Shown here: piece by piece, positions 1 to 5,002 of the stretch
How positions within the stretch are numbered: position 1 is the first letter of the stretch
Layout: the number at the start of each line of letters is the position of its first letter
Assembly: GCA_019239785.1 (NCBI GenBank)
Contig: JAFAZM010000356.1
Coordinates: 1-5,992 of the forward strand
Length of the DNA: 5,992 bases
Reading direction: 5' to 3'
Source of the DNA: Sphingomonadaceae bacterium
Lineage (GTDB): Bacteria; Pseudomonadota; Alphaproteobacteria; Sphingomonadales; Sphingomonadaceae
Notes under the pieces: model-generated
Database searches by the model: none
Seen by the model: only the letters and a program-made list of their open reading frames with translations
Told to the model about the DNA's origin: nothing
Program-made: the position numbers and the translations under genes

Positions 1-173
1 CCGCCGCCCTGCGGCGCGGCGGGCGCGGCGGGGGCCGCCGGCGCCGCGGGGGCGGCCGGCGCCGCCGGTGCGGCGTTGTCGGCGGGCTTCGGGCCGGCAT
101 TGGTCTGCACGTTGCAGCCCGCCAGCACGAAGGCGGTGCCGAGCAGCAGCCCGGCGAACATCCTGGTTTTCAT
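1..173 (-). CDS. Lipoprotein with Ala-Ala-Pro repeat, N-terminal part (3' end outside window)
   Basis: The visible 57 codons begin with a lipoprotein signal peptide: MKTR, a hydrophobic stretch (about residues 5-18) and the lipobox LAGC, with the lipidated Cys at residue 20. Lipid attachment would anchor the protein in the periplasm, in the inner or outer membrane. The mature part starts NVQTNAGPKPADN and then runs into seven consecutive AAP triplets followed by QGG, after which the window ends. The Ala/Pro tract looks like an extended linker between the lipid anchor and whatever domain follows. The start is supported by GGGGAG (189-184 on the minus strand) 10 bases before the ATG. The gene is divergent from the exported-protein gene at 341. 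Function is unknown because the functional domain lies outside the window. The lipoprotein signal is clear from sequence; the linker role is inference. Confidence 0.85.
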   Translation of the reverse strand, partial: MKTRMFAGLLLGTAFVLAGCNVQTNAGPKPADNAAPAAPAAPAAPAAPAAPAAPQGG

Positions 174-340
174 GATCTGTAGTCTCCCCACTCCCTGAAT
201 TCGGTGTCCTTGGGATAATGCGATTCGTGCGAATGGCAATCCGACCTGTGTCGGGGCGGGGTCCGACCCCTGTCATGCTGGCGGACGGCGCCCGGCTGCG
301 GCATTGGTTGTGCGGCATTTCATGCTGTCGGGAGCGGCGG
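174..340. promoter_or_regulatory. Divergent intergenic region with candidate promoter and palindromes
   Basis: This region separates the lipoprotein gene (minus) from the exported-protein gene (plus) and holds no convincing gene. On the minus strand TTGCCA (239-234) lies 16 bases from TATCCC (217-212), a plausible sigma70-like promoter for the lipoprotein. A 12-base perfect palindrome, ATTCG-TG-CGAAT (223-234), sits between these two boxes and could be a repressor site. Further on, CCGAC (241-245), GTCGG (250-254) and CCGAC (263-267) form alternative hairpins, and GGGGT-CCG-ACCCC (258-270) is another. GGGAG (330-334) is the ribosome binding site of the plus-strand gene. The palindromes are seen directly; the regulatory roles are inference. 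Confidence 0.3.
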
Positions 341-1540
341 ATGATGCGTCTGTGGGTTGTGGCCGCGCTCGGCGCGGCATCCTGGATGGACACCGGCTCG
401 CCCGCCCACGCGGCCGTTTCGGGCTGCGCGCAGAGCGAAGCGCGGCTCGGGGCGGAGGTGCGCGCGGCGCGCGCGGCGCTGATGCGGATTCCCGTGGGCG
501 ACATGGACGAGGCGGTCCCGCCCGCGGCGAGCGCCGCGATCGAGACCGTGAAGAATCGCATCGTCGCGTTCGTGACCGGAACCATGCGCTGCGTCGCGCC
601 CAATGCTTCCGCTGCCGATGTCCGACGCCTGCTCGCGTCGCGCGGCGACGCCTTCGTGGATCCGTCGCACTACAGCGCGGACAATTACCCGAACCTGCAT
701 GGCGACGGGCTCGCCTATGAGGTCGCACGGCCGGCCGGCCATCCCGGCCTGCTCGCGGTGATGGCGCGCCTCCAGATCGAGTGCGGTGACGACGGCGTGT
801 TCATGCTCTTCGAGCATGCGCGGGGCGGGTCCGGTTGGCGCCTGCTCATCCTTCGCCGCAGTCCGCCTTATCAGGGGATCGAGGGTGCGTATGGCGATTT
901 CCAGTTTGCCGTCTCGCCGCCCGATGGGCAGGGCCGGTGGTACCTCGCGACATCGCATGTGCCGCCCTGGTGCACGTCGGCCTGGCGCAGCCTGGATTAC
1001 GATCTCAGCCGGCCCGGGCCGGCGCCGGAGCTCCCGCATATCTTTTTCAGCCGCAATGTCCGCAATTATCTCGGCAATGATCGCGGCGGCGCCATTCGTG
1101 CCGAACCGAACCTTTTCCAGGTGCGGCATGATGGGAGCATCGCAAATACCGACATTCTCATCCGCCCTCATCTTGCGACCTACGCCGTCCTGGGCGACAG
1201 CGTGCGGCGGATTCAGCCGGCCGCGCCCAATGCGCGCGATTTCGCCGACGAATGGGTCGATACCGATTGGAGCGAAGCCGGTGCCTGGTCCGGGGCCGAC
1301 CCGACGATCCGCGAAGCGCATCGCCAGCTTCACGCGCAAGGGCAGAACAGCTACGCGCCGCTTGGCCCGGCCCGTCGCTGCCGCGGCGGGCTCCTTCAGG
1401 TCAGGTTCGGCGAGGGCGGCGCGATCTGGTATCTGTTCGTCGGCGGCCGCGGACCGTTCCGGTTGATGCATGCGTCGCGCACGCAGATGCCGTCATGTGA
1501 CGGGCCCGATCTGAACGGCAACGTCATCTATTTGCCCTAA
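341..1540 (+). CDS. Exported protein of unknown function, six cysteines
   Basis: This 399-residue protein begins with a Sec-type signal peptide: MMR, the hydrophobic core LWVVAALGAAS, and a likely signal peptidase I site after SPAHA (residue 24). The mature protein has six cysteines (residues 29, 84, 148, 211, 347, 386), an even number compatible with disulfides in the periplasm. It is rich in aromatic and Gly/Pro residues, with beta-type stretches such as GRWYLATSHV (198-207) and GGAIWYLFVGGRG (359-371). No further membrane segment and no catalytic motif I recognise is present. The reading frame is open from an ATG at 218, but 341 is preferred: GGGAG lies 6 bases upstream and the signal peptide starts there, whereas the 41 upstream residues are Arg-rich and not signal-like. 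A start at the adjacent ATG (344) is equally possible. The family is not recognised. The gene converges on ruvX, with only 3 bases between the two stop codons. Confidence 0.8.
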   Translation: MMRLWVVAALGAASWMDTGSPAHAAVSGCAQSEARLGAEVRAARAALMRIPVGDMDEAVPPAASAAIETVKNRIVAFVTGTMRCVAPNASAADVRRLLASRGDAFVDPSHYSADNYPNLHGDGLAYEVARPAGHPGLLAVMARLQIECGDDGVFMLFEHARGGSGWRLLILRRSPPYQGIEGAYGDFQFAVSPPDGQGRWYLATSHVPPWCTSAWRSLDYDLSRPGPAPELPHIFFSRNVRNYLGNDRGGAIRAEPNLFQVRHDGSIANTDILIRPHLATYAVLGDSVRRIQPAAPNARDFADEWVDTDWSEAGAWSGADPTIREAHRQLHAQGQNSYAPLGPARRCRGGLLQVRFGEGGAIWYLFVGGRGPFRLMHASRTQMPSCDGPDLNGNVIYLP

Positions 1541-1543
1541 GCG

Positions 1544-2005
1544 CTAACCCATGGTCAGCGCGTCGATCGCGCCCTGGAGGATGTAGGCGGCGGCCATCTT
1601 GTCGACGAGCGCGGCGCGGCGGGCGCGGCTGGCGTCGGCGTCGATCAGGGTGCGGGTGACCGCCTGGGTCGACCAGCGCTCGTCCCAGAGCAGGATCGGC
1701 AGGTCGAGCGGAGCGAGGTTGCGGGCGAAGGCGCGGGTAGATTGGGTGCGAGGGGAATCGCTGCCGTCCATGTTGAGCGGCAGGCCGATCACGATCCCGG
1801 CGACCTGCTGCGCTTCGGCCAGCGCCTTCAGCCTCTCCAGGTCCTTGGCGAATTTGGCCCGGTGCAGCAGCTCGGCCGCCGACGCGATCGTCCAGCCGGC
1901 GTCGCAGAGCGCGGTGCCGATCGTCTTCGTGCCGACGTCGAGGCCGAGCAGCCGGCCGCCGTCGGGCAGCGCCGCGCGGAATTCGGCCGCGACGGTCGCG
2001 ATCAT
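1544..2005 (-). CDS. ruvX: RuvX/YqgF family RNase H-fold nuclease (putative pre-16S rRNA nuclease / Holliday junction resolvase)
   Basis: The 153-residue product has the usual RuvX/YqgF length and motifs. LLGLDVGTKTIGTAL (residues 19-33) carries the first acidic residue, Asp23. GIVIGLPLNMDGSDSPRT (70-87) follows, then LLWDERWST (105-113) with Glu109, and RRAALVDKMAAAYILQ (129-144) with Asp135. Asp23, Glu109 and Asp135 are the expected metal-binding triad of the RNase H-like fold. In the family, YqgF is known for 5' maturation of 16S rRNA in E. coli, and RuvX was proposed as an alternative Holliday junction resolvase. The ATG overlaps the stop of the upstream hydrolase gene as ATGA, so translation is probably coupled and the two genes share a transcript. 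The stop TAG is 3 bases from the convergent exported-protein stop, leaving no room for a conventional terminator between them. Confidence 0.95.
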   Translation of the reverse strand: MIATVAAEFRAALPDGGRLLGLDVGTKTIGTALCDAGWTIASAAELLHRAKFAKDLERLKALAEAQQVAGIVIGLPLNMDGSDSPRTQSTRAFARNLAPLDLPILLWDERWSTQAVTRTLIDADASRARRAALVDKMAAAYILQGAIDALTMG

Positions 2006-3159
2006 TGGCGCCGGCCTTCGAACGCCGCCAGCCGGCGCTCGGCGTCGGCGCGGAGGTTCGCCCAGAACAGGGCGTAATCGTAGACGTGGTAATTGTTGCC
2101 GGGCAACGCATAGGGGCCCATTGCCGGCAGGGCGTCAGTGCCGCCGATCAAGAGGAAGCCGCGCGGGCCGCAGCGGGCGCCCACCGCGCCGCGGCGGAAC
2201 TCGGCCTCGCTGAGATCGGCGTTCGGCACCAGGGTGCCGAGGTTGCGCGCCGCGGGGGCGGCCCCGCCCGGCGTGCCGGTCAAAGGATTGGTGCAGAGCA
2301 TCGCCGTGCCGCGGCGCGGGCCGGCCGGGCCGACGCTGTCGTCATAGACGTCGGTGATCTGGCTCGGATCGGCGGGCTCGGCGAAGCTCTGCCAGGAGAC
2401 GAGACAGGCGCTCTGGTCCGGCCGCTGGCAGGCCGGGAAGGGAAGCGCCGGCAGGTCCGCGGTCAGCGAAACCGGCCAGCCGATCAGATAGGCGGCGACG
2501 ACACGCCCCGCCTCGGGTGATCCCTTGATCCGCTCCAGCAGCAGCCGCATCAGATGGGCGCTGCCCTGGCTGTGCGCGGCGAGGATGATCGGGCGGTCGG
2601 CCGGCGCCTCGCGCAGGAACTCCTCATAAGCGGCGAGGACGTCGCGATAGGCGAAGTCGAGCGCGCGCCGGGCATTGTCCTCGCCGGTCAGGAAGGCGCC
2701 GAACGCCGCCTGGCGGTATTTCGGCGCCCAGACCGCGCCGGCCGAGTTAAACGCGCTCGCCTGGCTACGCACGAACAGAGCCGCGCGGTCCTGCGATTCC
2801 GGATCGGTGACCGGCGCATTCCAGGCCGAAGCTTCGAGGAAGCTGGTCGGATGGACGAAGAAGACCGACGCGCCCCTTGTCCCCGTTCCTACCCCCGTCG
2901 CAATGGGCTGGAAGCCCTGCGGCGTCCACAGCGAAGGGTTGTTCGGGATGTCGGGCCGCGCGATCCACAGCCGGGGTTGGCGGTAGTCGGCGCCGGCCGG
3001 CATCGGCACGTCGCGGAACGGCGCGCTCGGCACCATCGCCCAGCGCATCAATTGCTTCTCGAAGATGCGATAGCCGACCGCGCCGGCGATGAAGAGCATC
3101 GTCAGGATCGCGATGACCCAGAGGAACCTGACCGCGCAGGAGGATCGTTTCTTCGCCAC
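2002..3159 (-). CDS. DUF3089-type alpha/beta hydrolase-like protein, N-terminally membrane anchored
   Basis: The product is 385 residues from the chosen start. The N-terminus is basic (VAKKR) followed by one hydrophobic segment, about residues 10-30 (VRFLWVIAILTMLFIAGAVG), probably an uncleaved membrane anchor that places the rest in the periplasm. The body resembles the DUF3089 family of alpha/beta hydrolases: VFFVHPTSF (99-107), a WNAP segment (113-116), VWAPKYRQA (143-151), and the nucleophile elbow ILAAHSQGS (192-200) with Ser197 in AHSQG. GNNYHVYDYALFW near the C-terminus offers His358 as the candidate catalytic histidine. The substrate is unknown. The frame is open back to an ATG at 3270, but those 37 codons translate the adjacent palindromic repeat. 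A GTG at 3159 with GGAGG 5 bases upstream, directly before the anchor, is much more credible. The gene is first in a unit with ruvX (ATGA overlap). Confidence 0.85.
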   Translation of the reverse strand: MAKKRSSCAVRFLWVIAILTMLFIAGAVGYRIFEKQLMRWAMVPSAPFRDVPMPAGADYRQPRLWIARPDIPNNPSLWTPQGFQPIATGVGTGTRGASVFFVHPTSFLEASAWNAPVTDPESQDRAALFVRSQASAFNSAGAVWAPKYRQAAFGAFLTGEDNARRALDFAYRDVLAAYEEFLREAPADRPIILAAHSQGSAHLMRLLLERIKGSPEAGRVVAAYLIGWPVSLTADLPALPFPACQRPDQSACLVSWQSFAEPADPSQITDVYDDSVGPAGPRRGTAMLCTNPLTGTPGGAAPAARNLGTLVPNADLSEAEFRRGAVGARCGPRGFLLIGGTDALPAMGPYALPGNNYHVYDYALFWANLRADAERRLAAFEGRRQ

Positions 3160-3169
3160 CGCCGCCTCC
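3160..3169 (-). promoter_or_regulatory. Shine-Dalgarno sequence deciding a GTG start
   Basis: On the minus strand GGAGG (3169-3165) lies 5 bases before GTG (3159-3157). It decides the start of the DUF3089-type gene, because the longer upstream reading frame has no comparable site and runs through a repeat. Confidence 0.7.
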
Positions 3170-3206
3170 AAGCGGAAGCGGGGCGGGGTTGCAAGGCTGG
3201 GCCCCA

Positions 3207-3316
3207 AATTCCTCCCCTTGAAGGGGAGGGGACCGCGCCGCGCAGCGGCGTGGTGACACCCCTCCACCACCGCCTTGGGCGGCGGTCCTCCTCCCCCCTC
3301 GGGGGAGGAGGTGAGA
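3207..3316. repeat. Intergenic composite palindromic repeat (sphingomonad-type, several hairpins)
   Basis: About 110 bases of intergenic DNA consist almost entirely of inverted repeats. CCTCCCCTT/AAGGGGAGG occupies 3211-3229 (9-base arms). CGCCGC-GCA-GCGGCG occupies 3236-3250. GTGGTG (3250-3255) pairs with CACCAC (3265-3270). ACCGCC (3269-3274) pairs with GGCGGT (3281-3286). CCTCCTCCCCC (3287-3297) pairs perfectly with GGGGGAGGAGG (3301-3311) around a 3-base loop. The style, with CTCCCCT-type ends around GTGGTGGAGGGGTG-like inner sequence, resembles interspersed intergenic repeats I associate with sphingomonad and related genomes; this is recollection, not a search. The last hairpin begins 13 bases past the araC-type stop codon and could stabilise or end that transcript, but no T-run follows on the minus strand. 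Confidence 0.75.
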
Positions 3317-3324
3317 AGACATGC

Positions 3325-4089
3325 TCAAGCCGCCGCGAAATACCTCCCCGGCGTGACTCCGAACTGCTTCCTGAAGGCGGCGGTGAAGGCGCTCGGCGTG
3401 GCATAGCCCGCATCGGCGGCGACCTGCTTGATCGGGGCGCCGCCGGCCAGGCGCTCGATCGCGGCGAGCAGGGCGCGCTGGCGGCGCCAATGGCCCGGGC
3501 TCATCCCGGTCTCGGCGCGGAAGGCGCGTTCGAGGGCGCGCTTGCTCATCCCCGCGCCCCGGGCGGCATCGCCGGTGCCGGTCGCGACATCGCCGGCGAT
3601 CAGCTCGGCCGCCCGCCGCAGCCGCGGACTCTCGGGCTGCGGCAGCTCGAAGGGCGGCACCCGGGCCTGGCGGAACTCGTCGACGATCAGTGCGGCGAGC
3701 GCGGCATCGATCGGCTCGCGCCCATCGAGCATCCCGTCCTGCGTCGCGCGCAGGATCAGCTCGCGGAGCAACGGCGAGACGGTGATCACGGCGCAGTCGG
3801 CGGGCAGGGCGCCGCTCCATTCGGGCCGGAGATAGAGCGTCCTCAGCGCGCTCTTCGCAGCGAAGCCGATTTCGTGCGCGACTCCCGCGGGCACGAAGAC
3901 CGCGCGCTGCGGTGGCGTGATCCAGGAGCCGCGTTCGGTCCAGATCGTGAGCACGCCGGACGAGGCGTAGATGAGCTGGTGCCACGCGTGCAGGTGACGC
4001 CCGGTTCGGGCCCCCGCCTCGAAGCTCGAGGCGAGGCTGCGGACGATGAGATGGGGTTCGTCGGCCGGGGTGCGACGCTTTCTCGCCAT
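3325..4089 (-). CDS. AraC-family transcriptional regulator (cupin sensor plus two helix-turn-helix motifs)
   Basis: The 254-residue product has the classic two-part layout. Residues about 25-80 form an AraC-type cupin sensor, with RHLHAWHQLIYASSG (31-45) and the strand FVPAGVAHEIGF (65-76). The C-terminal 100 residues hold the DNA-binding domain. The first helix-turn-helix is around GDAARGAGMSKRALERAFRA with the typical TGMSP turn; the second is IKQVAADAGYATPSAFTAAF followed by RKQFGVTPGRYF, the family signature. It should bind DNA directly, with ligand sensed by the cupin; the ligand is unknown. The ATG at 4089 (MARKRR) was chosen because a longer version from 4155 would overlap the divergent VOC gene start and adds non-homologous-looking residues. 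The ribosome binding site is poor (GAGCGG at best). Divergent placement from the VOC gene, 56 bases apart, suggests control of that gene and possibly of itself. Confidence 0.92.
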   Translation of the reverse strand: MARKRRTPADEPHLIVRSLASSFEAGARTGRHLHAWHQLIYASSGVLTIWTERGSWITPPQRAVFVPAGVAHEIGFAAKSALRTLYLRPEWSGALPADCAVITVSPLLRELILRATQDGMLDGREPIDAALAALIVDEFRQARVPPFELPQPESPRLRRAAELIAGDVATGTGDAARGAGMSKRALERAFRAETGMSPGHWRRQRALLAAIERLAGGAPIKQVAADAGYATPSAFTAAFRKQFGVTPGRYFAAA

Positions 4090-4145
4090 AGTCTGCCGCT
4101 CTAGCGGGATTGCGGCGCGAGGGCCAGTGGGACTAGCCTGCGCCC
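4090..4145. promoter_or_regulatory. Divergent promoter region of araC-type regulator and VOC gene
   Basis: Only 56 bases separate the two divergent start codons. For the VOC gene TTGCGG (4110-4115), 18 bases, TAGCCT (4134-4139) and then 6 bases lead to the ATG, with no good Shine-Dalgarno; this geometry fits a leaderless transcript. For the regulator TAGAGC (4103-4098 on the minus strand) lies 8 bases before its ATG, with CTGGCC (about 4127-4122) as a weak -35. The imperfect palindrome CCGCT-CT-AGCGG (4096-4107) covers the regulator's proposed -10 and abuts the VOC -35, a suitable place for an operator. Sequence elements are seen; their function is inference. Confidence 0.4.
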
Positions 4146-4529
4146 ATGCCCGCAAACCTCTCCGCCTTCGCGATCCATGTCGACGACACCGATCGCGCGA
4201 TCACCTTCTACACCGAAGTGTTCGGCTGGCGCTTCGAGCCCTGGGGGCCGCCCGGCTTCTATCTGATCCACACCGGGGACGAGGCCTCGCCGGGCGTGCA
4301 GGGGCTGATGCACAAGCGCCAGGAGCCGCGCACCGGCACCGGCCTCAACGGCTTCGAGCCGACCTTCGGGGTCGACGATCTCGACGCGGTCGCCGCCGCG
4401 GTCGAGGCCAACGGCGGGACGATGACGATGCAGCCTGCGCAGATCCCGACCGTGGGCACGTTGATCCGCTTCCTCGACACCGAGGGCAACGACGTCGGTG
4501 CGATGCGCTACGAGGAGGGGCATCTCTAG
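4146..4529 (+). CDS. VOC (glyoxalase/bleomycin-resistance/dioxygenase) superfamily protein
   Basis: The 127-residue product is the usual size for a single-chain VOC protein of two beta-alpha-beta-beta-beta modules. Module one covers about residues 5-55: FAIHVDDTDRAITFYTEVFGWRF is the standard opening, with His11 as a candidate metal ligand. Module two covers about 70-123: FEPTFGVDDLDAVAAAVEANGG followed by GTLIRFLDTEGNDVGAMRYEE. The His often found at the start of module two is replaced by Thr73, so a full glyoxalase-I metal site is not evident, and neither reaction nor substrate can be predicted. No Shine-Dalgarno sequence precedes the ATG, and a TAGCCT box 6 bases upstream suggests leaderless expression. 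It is divergent from an AraC-family regulator, a common arrangement for a regulator and its target. A short hairpin (CTCTCC 4535-4540 / GGAGAG 4547-4552) follows the stop, without a T-run. Confidence 0.9.
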   Translation: MPANLSAFAIHVDDTDRAITFYTEVFGWRFEPWGPPGFYLIHTGDEASPGVQGLMHKRQEPRTGTGLNGFEPTFGVDDLDAVAAAVEANGGTMTMQPAQIPTVGTLIRFLDTEGNDVGAMRYEEGHL

Positions 4530-4604
4530 CTTAGCTCTCCGAGGGAGGAGAGGGAGAGTTCGGCCGCCTTGCCGCAGTGCAGCAGGAATGCTAGCCGCGC
4601 CTCC
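4530..4604 (+). promoter_or_regulatory. Intergenic region with candidate leaderless promoter of gatC
   Basis: After the VOC stop there is a weak hairpin (4535-4552) and an 18-base all-purine run (4541-4558). Then TTGCCG (4569-4574), 17 bases, TAGCCG (4592-4597) and 7 bases lead to the gatC ATG at 4605. The 20 bases before the ATG hold no Shine-Dalgarno at a usable distance; the nearest AGGA is 17 bases away, and CCTCC directly before the ATG is SD-antisense. The layout closely matches that upstream of the VOC gene (TTGCGG, 18 bases, TAGCCT, 6 bases, ATG). Promoter activity is inference. Confidence 0.4.
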
Positions 4605-4892
4605 ATGTCGGTAGATACCAGGACCGTCCGCCACATCGCCAGGCTCGCCCGCATCGCCGTCAGCGACGCGGAAGTGGAGGCGCTCGCGCCCGAGCTTTCC
4701 AACATCCTCGGCTGGATCGAGCAGCTGCAGGAGGTCGACGTTTCCGGCGTCGAGCCGATGACCGCGGTGATCCCCAACACGCTTCGGCTGCGCGACGACG
4801 TCGTCACCGAGGGCGGCATTCGCGATGATATCCTCGCCAATGCGCCGGTCGCCGAGCATGGCTTCTTCGCCGTGCCGAAGGTGATCGAATGA
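4605..4892 (+). CDS. gatC: Asp-tRNA(Asn)/Glu-tRNA(Gln) amidotransferase subunit GatC
   Basis: GatC is the small scaffold subunit of GatCAB, which converts Asp-tRNA(Asn) and/or Glu-tRNA(Gln) to the amide forms in the cytoplasm. It wraps around GatA and helps join it to GatB. The 95-residue product matches the family length. Motifs are VRHIARLARIAVSD near the N-terminus, LGWIEQLQEVDVSGVEPM in the middle, TLRLRDDVV, and the C-terminal NAPVAEHGFFAVPKVIE. The ATG at 4605 gives the usual MSVDT start; the frame extends upstream to a TTG (4569), but that adds 12 unconserved-looking residues. The stop TGA lies in an ATGATG context (4889-4894), with AAGGTGA (4878-4884) 4 bases upstream, so a ribosome finishing gatC could reinitiate there. 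A palindromic repeat separates it from gatA. Confidence 0.96.
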   Translation: MSVDTRTVRHIARLARIAVSDAEVEALAPELSNILGWIEQLQEVDVSGVEPMTAVIPNTLRLRDDVVTEGGIRDDILANAPVAEHGFFAVPKVIE

Positions 4893-5002
4893 TGGGCGGC
4901 ACCACCACGCTCGTCATTCCGGCGAAGGCCGGGGTTTCCCGACCGGAAGTCACGGCGGGTCTCCACGAGACCCCGGCCTTCGCCGGGGTGACGGGATTAT
5001 GA
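4889..5002 (+). other. 37-codon open frame bridging gatC and gatA across a repeat
   Basis: An ATG at 4889 overlaps the gatC stop as ATGA, has AAGGTGA 4 bases upstream, and opens a 37-codon frame (beginning MMGGTTTL). This frame reads through the palindromic repeat without a stop and ends at TGA 5000-5002, which overlaps the gatA ATG (4999-5001) as ATGA. Its product has no recognisable fold and is probably not functional as a protein. Its likely value, if any, is to carry terminating ribosomes from gatC to the gatA start. Frame and overlaps are seen directly; translation is inference. Confidence 0.35.
4912..4993. repeat. Long palindromic repeat between gatC and gatA
   Basis: Arms 4912-4935 and 4970-4993 are inverted copies of each other, 22 of 24 bases identical. 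The two differences are T against G, which still pair as G-U in RNA, and three more pairs extend the stem inwards to 4938/4967. The arm core reads GGCGAAGGCCGGGGT. An alternative inner hairpin GGTCTC-CAC-GAGACC lies at 4958-4972. This kind of GTCATTCCGGCGAAGGCCGG ... CCTTCGCCGGGGTGACG element is familiar as a dispersed intergenic repeat in alphaproteobacteria; copy number in this genome cannot be seen here. It ends 5 bases before the gatA ATG, and its GGGGTGACGGGA end is the only purine-rich sequence available as a gatA ribosome binding site. Confidence 0.85.

Noticed and set aside
218..340. Upstream ATG extension of the exported protein
   Set aside because: The extra 41 residues are Arg/Cys-rich and precede an obvious signal peptide; GGGAG 6 bases before the ATG at 341 marks the start.
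320..1471. Long minus-strand open frame (383 codons) opposite the exported-protein gene
   Set aside because: It mirrors the plus-strand gene, is Arg/Ala/His-rich without a recognisable motif, and lacks a credible start; the plus strand has a ribosome binding site, signal peptide and normal composition.
3287..3311. Intrinsic terminator of the regulator gene
   Set aside because: The stem is strong but no T-run follows on the minus strand and it is part of a larger repeat, so it is recorded as repeat rather than terminator.
2765..3985. 406-codon minus-strand frame overlapping both the regulator and the hydrolase
   Set aside because: It is out of frame with both genes, extremely Arg-rich, and has no domain signature.
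2554..4104. Long plus-strand open frame (516 codons) across the hydrolase and regulator genes
   Set aside because: It runs antisense to two well-supported genes and through the intergenic repeat; its length reflects the scarcity of stop codons in GC-rich antisense frames.
4090..4155. Longer N-terminus for the AraC-family regulator
   Set aside because: It would overlap the start of the divergent VOC gene and use up the promoter region; MARKRR at 4089 is a natural start.
4535..4552. Terminator after the VOC gene
   Set aside because: Only a 6-base stem with a 6-base loop and no T-run; too weak to list on its own.
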